Source of the DNA: Bradyrhizobium ontarionense
GTDB taxonomy: Bacteria > Pseudomonadota > Alphaproteobacteria > Rhizobiales > Xanthobacteraceae
DNA length: 64,000 nt
NCBI RefSeq assembly: GCF_021088345.1
Contig: NZ_CP088156.1
Coordinates: 7,803,001-7,867,000 of the forward strand
Direction of reading: 5' to 3'
Of the stretch, positions 53,633-62,282 are shown one piece after another; position 1 is the stretch's first letter; the number at the start of each line of letters is the position of its first letter. The notes beneath the pieces were generated by a model. That model saw only the letters and a program-made list of their open reading frames with translations, was not told where the DNA came from and ran no database searches. The position numbers and the translations under genes were made by a program.

Positions 53633-54477
53633 AGCCCGTTGTGCCGGCAGATCAAGCCGAGCTGCGCAGCCGTTATCCGCATATTTTCGTCAAGCCGGTC
53701 TCGGCGCGGCTCGCGGTCCCCTCGATGCTGATCCTGGCGTTGGCGATTTTTGTATTCGGTCTGGTCGATCTGGAGTTTTCGCCGGTGCGGCTCGCCGCCG
53801 GCCTGCGTCAGCTCGGCTGGATCACGCTGATGATGCTGCCGCCCGATCCGGGAAGCTCGCTGGCGGCTTATCTGCAGGCGCTGGGAGAGACCTTGTCGAT
53901 CGCGCTGTTGGGCACGACGCTTGCTGCGGTTACGGCGCTGCCGGTCAGCCTGCTCGCGGCCCGCAACATCGTGCCATCGGCGATCTTCCGCTTTCCGGTG
54001 CGGCGCTTCTTCGACACGATCCGGGGCGTGGACACGCTGATCTGGGCACTGGTCTGGATCAATGTCGTCGGCCTTGGTCCGTTCGCCGGCGTGCTGGCGA
54101 TTGCGGTTTCCGACTTTGGCGCCTTCGGAAAGCTGTTTTCCGAGGCGTTCGAAGCCGCTGATCGCAAGCAGGTCGAGGGTGTCCGCGCCTCCGGCGGCAG
54201 CGCGCTGCACGAGATTCGGTTTGGCCTGCTGCCACAGGTCCTGCCGGTGATCGCCGGCCAGGTGCTCTATTTCATCGAGTCCAACACGCGCTCGGCGACG
54301 ATCATCGGCATCGTCGGCGCCGGCGGCATCGGGCTGCAGCTCGCCGAACAGATCCGCGTGCTGGAATGGCAGAAGGTGTCGTTCCTGATCCTGATGATCC
54401 TGGTGGCGGTGGCTGCGATCGACTGGATCTCGGGCAAGCTGCGTTTTGCGATCATCGGGCGCCGCGCGGTCGCGTGA
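53629..54477 (+). CDS. phnE: PhnE, phosphonate ABC permease (second)
   Basis: This 282-residue permease is paralogous to the first, with the EAA loop GVRASGGSALHEIRFGLLPQV and GIVGAGGIGLQLAEQ. The two form the membrane channel with PhnC and PhnD. Confidence 0.94.
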   Translation: MKPVVPADQAELRSRYPHIFVKPVSARLAVPSMLILALAIFVFGLVDLEFSPVRLAAGLRQLGWITLMMLPPDPGSSLAAYLQALGETLSIALLGTTLAAVTALPVSLLAARNIVPSAIFRFPVRRFFDTIRGVDTLIWALVWINVVGLGPFAGVLAIAVSDFGAFGKLFSEAFEAADRKQVEGVRASGGSALHEIRFGLLPQVLPVIAGQVLYFIESNTRSATIIGIVGAGGIGLQLAEQIRVLEWQKVSFLILMILVAVAAIDWISGKLRFAIIGRRAVA

Positions 54478-54555
54478 ACGGATCGGCATCCGAAGGTTGC
54501 GGTCGTTCGTAGACAAACGATCAGGATGTCGCGCGGGCTGTGTGCACTGCACGCG

Positions 54556-54573
54556 CTGTCGCAAATCCTTCAT
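54556..54573 (+). promoter_or_regulatory. Possible Pho box of the second importer
   Basis: CTGTCGC-AAAT-CCTTCAT has 7-4-7 spacing with five of seven matches in each half. It lies 62 bases before the binding-protein gene. Confidence 0.5.
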
Positions 54574-54635
54574 GTGCGGGCTTTAGGGGAAGCTCCGGAA
54601 CTAGCCGTCATGCCAGGAATACGGAGTCAGTCTTC

Positions 54636-55643
54636 ATGAAGGTCACCCGCCTCGTTCTCGCTCTGCTCGCGCTGTGTGTTCTGGGGCCGTGGCAGCCGGC
54701 CAAGGCCGCCGATGTCATCTGCTACAATTGTCCGCCGGAATGGGCCGACTGGGCCTCGATGCTCAAGGCGATCAAGACCGATCTCGGCTACGACATTCCG
54801 CACGACAACAAGAATTCCGGCCAGGCGTTGGCCCAGATTCTCGCGGAGAAGAGCAATCCCGTCGGCGACATCGGCTATTTCGGCGTGACCTTCGGCATGA
54901 AGGCGAAGGCGCAGGATGCGCTGGAAGCCTACAAGCCCGTCAACTGGGATCAGGTCCCGGCCGGTCTGAAGGACGCGGACGGCTACTGGACGACGATCCA
55001 TTCGGGTACGATCGGCCTGTTCGTGAACAAGGACGCCCTCGGCGGCAAGCCGGTGCCCGCCTGCTGGAAGGACCTGCTCAAGCCCGACTACAAGGGCATG
55101 GTGGGCTATCTCGATCCGAGCTCCGCGGCCGTCGGCTATGTCGGCGCCGTCGCAGTCAACCTCGCCCTCGGCGGTTCGCAATCCAATTTCGATCCTGCCG
55201 TCACCTTCTTCAAGGAGTTGCGCAAGAACGATCCGATCGTGCCGAAGCAGACGTCCTATGCGCGGGTGGTGTCGGGCGAAGTCCCGATCCTGTTCGACTA
55301 CGACTTCAATGCCTACCGCGCGAAGTACTCGGAGAAGGGCAATTTCGAATTCGTCATTCCGTGCGAAGGATCGGTGATCTTCCCGTATGTCGTCGGCCTG
55401 GTGAAGAACGCGCCCGACAAGGACAAGGCGAAGAAGGTCATGGACTATCTGCTCTCCGACAAGGGACAGGCGATCTGGACCAATGCCTATCTGCGTCCGG
55501 CCCGCCCGATCGAGCTGCCCGAGGCGGTGAAGAGCAAGTTCCTGCCTGACAGCGACTACGCCCGTGCCAAGAGCGTGAACTGGGGCGACATGGAAGCCGC
55601 GCAGAAGGGGTTCGTCGACCGCTATCTGTCCGAAGTCCGCTAA
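54636..55643 (+). CDS. ABC substrate-binding protein (iron/2-aminoethylphosphonate type)
   Basis: This 335-residue periplasmic protein has a signal peptide (LVLALLALCVLG, cleavage near AKA). It has the type-2 binding fold of AfuA/PhnS-like receptors, seen in WTTIHSGTIGLFVNKDALGG and VGYLDPSSAAVGYVGAVAV. An N-terminal CYNCPPEW is unusual. With the permeases and ATPase that follow, it forms a second phosphonate-type importer. Confidence 0.86.
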   Translation: MKVTRLVLALLALCVLGPWQPAKAADVICYNCPPEWADWASMLKAIKTDLGYDIPHDNKNSGQALAQILAEKSNPVGDIGYFGVTFGMKAKAQDALEAYKPVNWDQVPAGLKDADGYWTTIHSGTIGLFVNKDALGGKPVPACWKDLLKPDYKGMVGYLDPSSAAVGYVGAVAVNLALGGSQSNFDPAVTFFKELRKNDPIVPKQTSYARVVSGEVPILFDYDFNAYRAKYSEKGNFEFVIPCEGSVIFPYVVGLVKNAPDKDKAKKVMDYLLSDKGQAIWTNAYLRPARPIELPEAVKSKFLPDSDYARAKSVNWGDMEAAQKGFVDRYLSEVR

Positions 55644-55655
55644 AGGAGCGCAACG

Positions 55656-55681
55656 CCCCGCCGGGCGATGATCCGGCGGGG
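55656..55681 (+). terminator. Hairpin after the binding-protein gene
   Basis: CCCCGCCGG-GCGATGAT-CCGGCGGGG is a 9-bp stem without a T-run. Like the phnD hairpin, it may set binding-protein excess. Confidence 0.6.
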
Positions 55682-55694
55682 TGTCCCTGATCCC

Positions 55695-56510
55695 ATGTCG
55701 CACAAATCTTTCGTCTGGATCTGTCTGCTGCCACTAGCGGCGGTGACGGCAGCCTTCTTTCTGTTACCCATGACGAGGCTGCTCGTCACCGGCGCTGAGG
55801 GACCGCGCGGACTGGCGGAATATCTCGCGATCCTGCTCGAGCCTCGCTACCGCGCCACGCTTCTCAACACGGTGCTGCTGGCAGCAGCGACCACGATTGC
55901 GACGCTGGTGGTCGCAACGATCGCCGGTCTGTTCCTGCAACGTCACCGCTTTCCGGGGCGCGCCATCCTTGTCGCGATCCTGACGTTTCCGCTCGCTTTC
56001 CCCGGCGTCGTGATCGGCTTCATGATCATCCTGCTCGCCGGCCGCCAGGGCCTCGTCGGCGAGGTCTCCTCACGTCTCACCGGAGACAAGCTCGTCTTCG
56101 CCTATTCGATCTACGGGCTATTTTTGGGCTATCTCTACTTCTCGATCCCACGCGTCATCCTCACCATCATGGCCGCAGCGCAGAAGCTGGATCCTGGCCT
56201 GGAGGAGGCGGCTCGGTCGCTCGGCGCAGGCCCGTGGGCCGTGCTGCGTGACGTGATCCTGCCGGCGCTTGTGCCGGCTTTGGTTGCCTCGGGCGCCATC
56301 GCGTTCGCGACGGCGATGGGGGCGTTCGGCACGGCTTTCACGCTGGCTACCAACATCGACGTGCTGCCGATGCTGATCTACACGGAGTTCACACTTGCGG
56401 GAAATCTCGCCACGTCGGCGGCCCTGTCGGTCGGGCTTGGCGTGATGACCTGGCTGATCCTGGCGCTTGCGCGCTCCTTTACCGGCAACTCCGTTGCGGC
56501 GGCGGGCTAG
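55695..56510 (+). CDS. ABC permease (first) of the second importer
   Basis: This 271-residue membrane protein has about six helices beginning VWICLLPLAAVTAAFFLLP and an EAA loop LEEAARSLGAGPWAVLRDVIL. It resembles the permeases of iron, thiamine and 2-aminoethylphosphonate importers (PhnU-like). It is the third gene from the Pho-box-like site, counting the hairpin-separated receptor. Confidence 0.88.
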   Translation: MSHKSFVWICLLPLAAVTAAFFLLPMTRLLVTGAEGPRGLAEYLAILLEPRYRATLLNTVLLAAATTIATLVVATIAGLFLQRHRFPGRAILVAILTFPLAFPGVVIGFMIILLAGRQGLVGEVSSRLTGDKLVFAYSIYGLFLGYLYFSIPRVILTIMAAAQKLDPGLEEAARSLGAGPWAVLRDVILPALVPALVASGAIAFATAMGAFGTAFTLATNIDVLPMLIYTEFTLAGNLATSAALSVGLGVMTWLILALARSFTGNSVAAAG

Positions 56511-56514
56511 GCAC

Positions 56515-57300
56515 GTGCGCAACCGAGTCATCTTTACCCTGCAATTCCTGTTCACAGTGCTCGTCGCCGCCTTTCTTGCCGTGCCTGCAGGTCTGTCGAT
56601 CGCCGCGGGCGTGACGGTCAATTATTTCCGCGGCATCCAGTCCGGTGTGACCCTGCAATGGGTCGTCCAGGTCTGGGAGCTGTATGCGGACACGATGCTG
56701 GCCTCGATCCTGATTGCGTTGGGGACGCTGGCCGTCACGCTCGTGGTCGGCGTGCCCGCCGCCTACGCGCTCTACGTTCGCGGGGGCCGGCTGGCACGGC
56801 TCGTCGAAGAGATCATCACGCTGCCGCTCGCCATTCCCGGACTCGCGATTGCCCTTGGTCTTCTGCTGACCTATGGCGGCTTCGGAAGCTTCCGCCGGTC
56901 GTGGCTGTTCATTCTTGCAGGGCATGTGATCTTCACGATGCCGTTCATGGTCCGCTCGGTGATGGCCGTGTTCGCCACCATCGATGTCAAGTCGCTCGAT
57001 GAAGGCGCCGCGTCGGTCGGGGCCGCGCCATGGCGCCGCTTCGTCGACATCATCGTTCCAAATGCCGCGCCTGGGATCCTGGCCGGCAGCCTCATGGTCG
57101 TCACGCTGTCGCTTGGAGAATTCAACCTGACCTGGATGTTGCACACGCCGTTGACCAAGACCCTGCCGGTCGGCCTCGCCGACAGCTATGCATCGATGCG
57201 GCTGGAAGTGGCCTCCGCCTACACGCTGATCTTCTTCGTCATGATCATTCCGCTGCTGGTCGCCATGCAATGGATCGGGGAGAGAGGAAACGCGAGGTGA
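56515..57300 (+). CDS. ABC permease (second) of the second importer
   Basis: This 261-residue membrane protein starts with GTG 56515, four bases after the first permease stop. Helices start at FTLQFLFTVLVAAFLAVPAG. The EAA loop is LDEGAASVGAAPWRRFVDIIV. It pairs with the first permease (PhnV-like). Confidence 0.88.
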   Translation: MRNRVIFTLQFLFTVLVAAFLAVPAGLSIAAGVTVNYFRGIQSGVTLQWVVQVWELYADTMLASILIALGTLAVTLVVGVPAAYALYVRGGRLARLVEEIITLPLAIPGLAIALGLLLTYGGFGSFRRSWLFILAGHVIFTMPFMVRSVMAVFATIDVKSLDEGAASVGAAPWRRFVDIIVPNAAPGILAGSLMVVTLSLGEFNLTWMLHTPLTKTLPVGLADSYASMRLEVASAYTLIFFVMIIPLLVAMQWIGERGNAR

Positions 57301-57302
57301 GC

Positions 57303-58358
57303 ATGATGACCCGGCACGGAGCGGCCCTGAAGGTCGAGAATTGCGGCAAGACCTTCGCCGACGGAACCTGCGCGCTCGCGCGCGCCACGCTCGACATCGC
57401 GCAAAGCGAGACGCTGGTGCTGCTCGGCCCGTCGGGCTGCGGCAAGACCACGCTGCTGCGGATCGTGGCGGGGCTGGAGACCCCCGATGCGGGCGGGCGT
57501 GTGCTGTTCGATGGCAAGGACCTGACGCGGCAGCCGATCGAGAAGCGCAATGTCGGCATGGTGTTTCAGTCCTACGCGTTGTTTCCCAACATGAGCGTCG
57601 CCGACAACATCGGCTACGGATTGAAGATTCGCAGTGTGCCCAGGACGGAACGGGCCGCGCGGGTGGCCGAACTGGTCGCACTGACCAATCTGGGCGGCCT
57701 GGAGGGTCGGCGCATCGATCAGCTCTCGGGCGGCCAGCGTCAGCGCGTCGCCCTGGCGCGCGCGGTCGCCATCCGGCCGAGCGTGCTTCTGCTCGACGAG
57801 CCGCTGACGGCGCTCGACGCGGCCTTGCGCGAGCGCCTGCGGGGCGAGCTCAACGGCCTGTTGCGCACGCTCGGAATCACGGCGATCTATGTGACCCACG
57901 ACCAGGCCGAGGCGATGGAATTGGGCGACCGCATCGTGGTGATGCGCAAGGGCGCCATCGCCCAGGTTGGTACGCCGCGGGAGATCTATTTCACGCCCGC
58001 CAACCGCTTTGTCGCCGAATTCGTCGGCGCGGCCAACATCATCGAGACGGCCATCGAGGGAGGCCACCTCATTCTGCCGGGCGGCCGGCAGCCAGTCGCC
58101 GAACCGGGACAGCGTACCAAGGCGGTGGCGATGGTCCGACCTGAAACGATTGGGATCGTCGACGCGTCGACATCGACGCTCTCCGGCGTGGTCGACAGCG
58201 TCCGCTTTACCGGCGACCGTCAGCGCATCATCGTCCGCGAGGCGGCTGCCGTTCCGCTTGCCGTGGATGCACCGAATACGATCAAGGTCAGCGCCGGCGA
58301 GCGGATCGGCCTTTGCATTGCGCCGGATGCGATCCGCCTGCTTCCCGAGGAAGGCTGA
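57303..58358 (+). CDS. ABC ATPase of the second importer
   Basis: This 351-residue ATPase has Walker A GPSGCGKTT, signature LSGGQRQRVALARAV, Walker B VLLLDEPLTALD and a C-terminal TOBE-type regulatory domain from about residue 240. This is the PotA/FbpC/PhnT type. Tandem ATGs stand at 57303 and 57306, two bases after the permease stop. Confidence 0.9.
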   Translation: MMTRHGAALKVENCGKTFADGTCALARATLDIAQSETLVLLGPSGCGKTTLLRIVAGLETPDAGGRVLFDGKDLTRQPIEKRNVGMVFQSYALFPNMSVADNIGYGLKIRSVPRTERAARVAELVALTNLGGLEGRRIDQLSGGQRQRVALARAVAIRPSVLLLDEPLTALDAALRERLRGELNGLLRTLGITAIYVTHDQAEAMELGDRIVVMRKGAIAQVGTPREIYFTPANRFVAEFVGAANIIETAIEGGHLILPGGRQPVAEPGQRTKAVAMVRPETIGIVDASTSTLSGVVDSVRFTGDRQRIIVREAAAVPLAVDAPNTIKVSAGERIGLCIAPDAIRLLPEEG

Positions 58359-58365
58359 TAGCCGA

Positions 58366-59208
58366 ATGACCAAGAGTCCCGTCCATATTGCCCAGATATC
58401 CGACCTGCACATCAAGACGCCCGGGCGTCTTGCCTATCGGCGGGTCGACACGGCCCTGGCCCTTTCCCGCTGCATCGCCGAGCTCAATCGGTTCGAGCCC
58501 AAGCTCGATCTGGTGGTGATCTCCGGCGATCTCGCCGATACGCCGTCGTCCGCCGAGTACGAGCATCTCACAGATCTCCTGGGCGAGCTCAGGACCCCGT
58601 TCGTGGCCATTCCGGGCAATCACGATTCGCGCGAGCTGATGCGGATCGCATTGCCCGGTCATCCCTATGCGGGGCCCTCGGGTCCGCTGAACCGGCACGT
58701 GCAACTGGCGGAGCTCGACCTGATCCTGCTCGATTCGAGTGTGCCCGGTCATCCGCACGGCGAGCTCGACCCGCAAAGCCTCGACTGGCTCGACGCGATA
58801 CTGTCGACCGGCGCCGGCCGCCCGGCGCTGCTGTTCCTGCACCATCCGCCATTTGCTGCGGGCATCTGGCATATGGACCGGCAGAACCTGCGCAATGCCG
58901 ACGATCTCGCGGCAATCGTCGCGCGTCATCCTCGCGTGCAACTGATCGGATGCGGTCACGTGCACCGCGCCGCGCTGACCCGGTTTGCCGGCATTCCCTG
59001 CACGATCTGTCCGGCACCGAACCACGCAGTCGATCTCGATCTGGCAATGCTCCGGCCGCCATCGTTCCGGATCGAGCCGCCGGCGTTCCATCTCCATGCC
59101 TGGTTTCCCGGTCCCGGATTCGGCACGGTCGTCACGCATCAGATTCCGATCGGCGACTTCGAGGGGCCGCATCCATTCTTCAACGAAGACGGCACGCTGA
59201 TCGATTGA
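58366..59208 (+). CDS. Metallophosphoesterase of the phosphonate locus
   Basis: This 280-residue calcineurin-type phosphodiesterase has QISDLHIK, VISGDLADT, IPGNHDSREL, LFLHHPPF and GCGHVHRA, the complete dimetal ligand set. It resembles CpdA/GpdQ-like phosphodiesterases and may hydrolyse cyclic or diester phosphonate products. It ends the importer operon. Confidence 0.88.
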   Translation: MTKSPVHIAQISDLHIKTPGRLAYRRVDTALALSRCIAELNRFEPKLDLVVISGDLADTPSSAEYEHLTDLLGELRTPFVAIPGNHDSRELMRIALPGHPYAGPSGPLNRHVQLAELDLILLDSSVPGHPHGELDPQSLDWLDAILSTGAGRPALLFLHHPPFAAGIWHMDRQNLRNADDLAAIVARHPRVQLIGCGHVHRAALTRFAGIPCTICPAPNHAVDLDLAMLRPPSFRIEPPAFHLHAWFPGPGFGTVVTHQIPIGDFEGPHPFFNEDGTLID

Positions 59209-59264
59209 CCGCCCGACGCCGACATGTTGTCCGGCCGGGAGCGAGGCGTCGCAAGGCAGAGAGT

Positions 59265-59990
59265 CTAGCTCTCGATCTCGAAGGTGACGCGTTCGGCCGC
59301 GAAGCGCGAACGCTTGACAACGAGCGGCGTGCTGTCGGCGTCGACGTCGGCGCTGTCGACCACCAGCACCGGGCGCCCCAGCGCGAGGTCCAGGCGCGCG
59401 GCGTCGCTCGCGTCGGCGATGGCTGCGGTGATGCGGGTCGAGCCGCGACGGTAATCGCGAATGCCGTAATGTGCGAGCAGGGCCGTCATCGAGCGGGTCG
59501 CGGCGAACACGCGCCCTGCGTCCGGAAACCGCTCGGCTGAAAGCCAGGACGTGCTGACGCAGATGGGGGTCTTGTCGGCGAAGCGTAGCGCCTCGATGCG
59601 CACCAGCGGCGAACCCACTTTCAGCCCGAGGACGCGCGCGATCTCGCGCGTCGCCGGCTCTTGCGAGGCAGCGAGCAACTGCCCATGTGGCTCGCGGCCG
59701 CCGGCGCCGACGATTTCAGAGAACCGCGTCCGCGATCGCAGTGGATAGGACAGGCGTGGCGCCTCGACATAGGTCCCGCTGCCGCGCTCGGCGCGCACCA
59801 GGCCGCGCTCGGCCAAGGTTGCGAGCGCGCGCCGCACCGTATGGCGGTTCACCCGATAGGTCTCCGCAATCTCGGTCTCACCGGGCAGGCGTGTTCCGGG
59901 CGCGAAACGGCCCTCGGCGATGTCGCGTTCGATGCCATCGGCGACCCGCCGCCACAGCGTCACCCCCGAAGGGACGTCCGGCATGCTCAT
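59265..59990 (-). CDS. phnF: PhnF, GntR/HutC-type regulator
   Basis: This 241-residue regulator has an N-terminal winged helix (LPGETEIAETYRVNRHTVRRAL) and a C-terminal UTRA ligand domain. It is divergent from phnG and very likely binds the palindrome at 60058-60085 to repress the C-P lyase operon. Confidence 0.92.
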   Translation of the reverse strand: MSMPDVPSGVTLWRRVADGIERDIAEGRFAPGTRLPGETEIAETYRVNRHTVRRALATLAERGLVRAERGSGTYVEAPRLSYPLRSRTRFSEIVGAGGREPHGQLLAASQEPATREIARVLGLKVGSPLVRIEALRFADKTPICVSTSWLSAERFPDAGRVFAATRSMTALLAHYGIRDYRRGSTRITAAIADASDAARLDLALGRPVLVVDSADVDADSTPLVVKRSRFAAERVTFEIES

Positions 59991-60026
59991 CGCGGCTCTC
60001 CGGTCTCCGGCCTGAAAATCACGTCC

Positions 60027-60044
60027 ATGTCATCAAACAGTCAT
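60027..60044 (+). promoter_or_regulatory. Pho box of phnGHIJKL
   Basis: ATGTCAT-CAAA-CAGTCAT has 7-4-7 spacing with six of seven matches to CTGTCAT in each half. It sits just upstream of the PhnF-type palindrome. Confidence 0.7.
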
Positions 60045-60057
60045 GGCGCCTCGCTAC

Positions 60058-60085
60058 GAAGTTGTCTAATATCATAGACAACTTC
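60058..60085. promoter_or_regulatory. Operator palindrome between phnF and phnG
   Basis: GAAGTTGTCTA and TAGACAACTTC are perfect 11-bp inverted halves around ATATCA. The core GTCTA-N6-TAGAC resembles GntR/HutC operators. It ends 17 bases before phnG and 13 bases after the Pho box. Confidence 0.82.
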
Positions 60086-60102
60086 AGTGTGGCAAGATCG
60101 GA

Positions 60103-60564
60103 ATGGACATGGGCGGCAACACGGCGATGCCGGAACGGCGCAGGACCGCGATGCAGGTATTGGTGCATGCGTCGCATGCGGACATCTCCGCCAGGCTCGC
60201 GGCGCTCGATCTGCCCGATCATCACCATCTGCGCGCGGCAGAGAACGGCCTCGTCATGGTCCGCGGCCGGATCGGCGGCGACGGTGCGCCGTTCAATCTC
60301 GGCGAGGCGACGGTGTCACGCGCCGCGGTTCGGCTCGCAAGCGGCGAGGTCGGCTTCGGCTATGTGCTGGGGCGTGACGGCGACAAGGCGCGGCTGATCG
60401 CGCTCTGTGACGCGATGATCCAGTCGCCTGCGCATCGCCCGGCGATCGAGAAGGAGGTCGTTGCGCCGTTGCAGACGCAGATGCGCGAATCGCGTGAGCG
60501 CCGAGCAGCCGAAGCCGCCGCCACGCGCGTTGATTTCTATACGATGGTGCGGGGAGAGGGCTGA
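60103..60564 (+). CDS. phnG: PhnG, C-P lyase core subunit
   Basis: This 153-residue subunit of the PhnGHIJ C-P lyase core complex acts in transfer of phosphonate to the ribose of ATP. FNLGEATVSRAAVRL and GFGYVLGRDGDKARLIALCDA are family landmarks. ATG 60103, 60109 and 60127 are possible starts. Confidence 0.92.
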   Translation: MDMGGNTAMPERRRTAMQVLVHASHADISARLAALDLPDHHHLRAAENGLVMVRGRIGGDGAPFNLGEATVSRAAVRLASGEVGFGYVLGRDGDKARLIALCDAMIQSPAHRPAIEKEVVAPLQTQMRESRERRAAEAAATRVDFYTMVRGEG

Positions 60565-61175
60565 TGGCTGCTGTCACATCCGCGCTGCAGCCAGGCTTCG
60601 TCGATCAGACGCTCGCGGCGCAATCGACCTTCCGTGCGGTCATGGAAGCGATGGCGCGCCCGGGGCGTCCTCAGCGGGTTGACGTCGAGGTTGGCCGGCC
60701 TTCGTCGCTGATGCCCGGAGCGGCTGCGATCGCCTTGACGCTGTTCGATCACGATACGCCGGTCTGGCTCGATCCAATCTTGTCGAGCGCTCCGGATGTC
60801 GGTGCGTGGCTCAAGTTCCATACCGGCGCGCCGATGGTCGCCGATCTCGCGCTCGCCAGTTTCGCGCTGGTGGCAGAGCCCGGAGCGCTGCCTGATCTTG
60901 ACTCGTTCGCGCTCGGCTCGGCCGAATATCCCGACCGCTCGACGACCTTGATCATGCAGGTGCCCAGCCTGTCCAGCGGAGAGACGTATCGGCTGCGGGG
61001 GCCCGGGATCGACAGGACGATTTCGCTCCGCGCAACGATCGCACCGGCCGATCTGTTCGAGCGGCTGTCGATCAACGAACGCTTGTTCCCGCGCGGGATC
61101 GATGTCGTGCTGATCGATGGCACCTCGGTCGTTGCAATTCCTCGTACCGCGCGGCTGGTTGCCGCAGGAGTTTGA
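60564..61175 (+). CDS. phnH: PhnH, C-P lyase core subunit
   Basis: This 203-residue core subunit has QSTFRAVMEAMARPGRPQ near residue 20 and ALTLFDHDTPVWLDP. Its ATG overlaps the phnG stop by one base (TGATG). It supports the nucleosidase step of PhnI. Confidence 0.93.
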   Translation: MAAVTSALQPGFVDQTLAAQSTFRAVMEAMARPGRPQRVDVEVGRPSSLMPGAAAIALTLFDHDTPVWLDPILSSAPDVGAWLKFHTGAPMVADLALASFALVAEPGALPDLDSFALGSAEYPDRSTTLIMQVPSLSSGETYRLRGPGIDRTISLRATIAPADLFERLSINERLFPRGIDVVLIDGTSVVAIPRTARLVAAGV

Positions 61176-61178
61176 CGC

Positions 61179-62282
61179 ATGTATGTGGCCGTCAAAGGTG
61201 GCGAACGCGCCATCGAAAATGCACATAGCCTGCTGGCGCACGAGCGCCGTGGCGACCGTAACGTGCCGGAGCTGTCGCTTTCACAGATCTCCGAGCAGCT
61301 CGGGCTTGCGGTCGACCGTGTCATGAGCGAGGGCTCGCTGTATGACCGTGAGCTTGCGGCGCTCGCGATCAAGCAGGCGCGGGGAGACCTCATCGAGGCG
61401 ATCTTCCTGGTGCGCGCCTTCCGCGCCACCCTGCCGCGCTTCGGCGCGACCGAGCCGGTCGATACCGGCGCGATGCGGGTGCAGCGGCGTGTCTCGTCGA
61501 CCTTCAAGGACATTCCAGGCGGACAGGTGCTGGGGCCGACCTTCGATTACACGCACCGGCTGCTCGATCCGCAATTGGCAGAGGGTGGGGAGCCGGCACC
61601 GCCAGCCGTCGCGCAGGCTTCGGATGCGCCGACACCGCGGGTGACAGATATTCTCGGCCAGGACGGGTTGATCGAGCCCTCGCCGCAAACAGAGGCCGGC
61701 GCTGTTGTCGGCGATCTGACGCGGGATCCGCTGAGCTTTCCGGCCGGGCGGGATCTGCGGTTGCAGAACCTCGCGCGTGGCGACGAGGGGTTTCTGCTGG
61801 CGCTCGGCTACTCGACGCAACGGGGCTACGGCCGCAACCATCCGTTCGCCGGCGAGATCCGCTTCGGCGAGGTTGAGGTCGAGTTCGTCGCCGAGGAGGT
61901 CGGCTTCGCCGTTCCGCTAGGGTCGATTGAGCTGACGGAATGCCAGATGGTCAACCAGTTCAAAGGATCCGCAACGGAGCCGCCGTGTTTCACCCGCGGT
62001 TACGGTCTCGCCTTCGGCCAGAGCGAGCGCAAGACGATGTCGATGGCGCTTGTCGACCGTGCCTTGCGCGCGCGGGAACTGGGAGAGGATGTCGCAGCAC
62101 CGGCGCAGGACGAGGAGTTCGTGATGTCGCACTCCGACAACGTGCAGGCGACCGGGTTCGTCGAGCATCTCAAGCTGCCGCACTATGTCGACTTCCAGTC
62201 CGAGCTCGGCCTCCTGCGCAAGTTGCGCAGGGAATTTGCCGATGCGAATGCCGCTCCGGTCTTGAAGGAAGCCGCGGAATGA
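61179..62282 (+). CDS. phnI: PhnI, C-P lyase nucleosidase subunit
   Basis: This 367-residue subunit attaches methylphosphonate to ATP-derived ribose by displacing adenine. Landmarks are MYVAVKGGERAIENAHSLL, the GYSTQRGYGRNHPFAGEIR motif and MSHSDNVQATGFVEHLKLPH. It overlaps phnJ by ATGA. Confidence 0.95.
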   Translation: MYVAVKGGERAIENAHSLLAHERRGDRNVPELSLSQISEQLGLAVDRVMSEGSLYDRELAALAIKQARGDLIEAIFLVRAFRATLPRFGATEPVDTGAMRVQRRVSSTFKDIPGGQVLGPTFDYTHRLLDPQLAEGGEPAPPAVAQASDAPTPRVTDILGQDGLIEPSPQTEAGAVVGDLTRDPLSFPAGRDLRLQNLARGDEGFLLALGYSTQRGYGRNHPFAGEIRFGEVEVEFVAEEVGFAVPLGSIELTECQMVNQFKGSATEPPCFTRGYGLAFGQSERKTMSMALVDRALRARELGEDVAAPAQDEEFVMSHSDNVQATGFVEHLKLPHYVDFQSELGLLRKLRREFADANAAPVLKEAAE

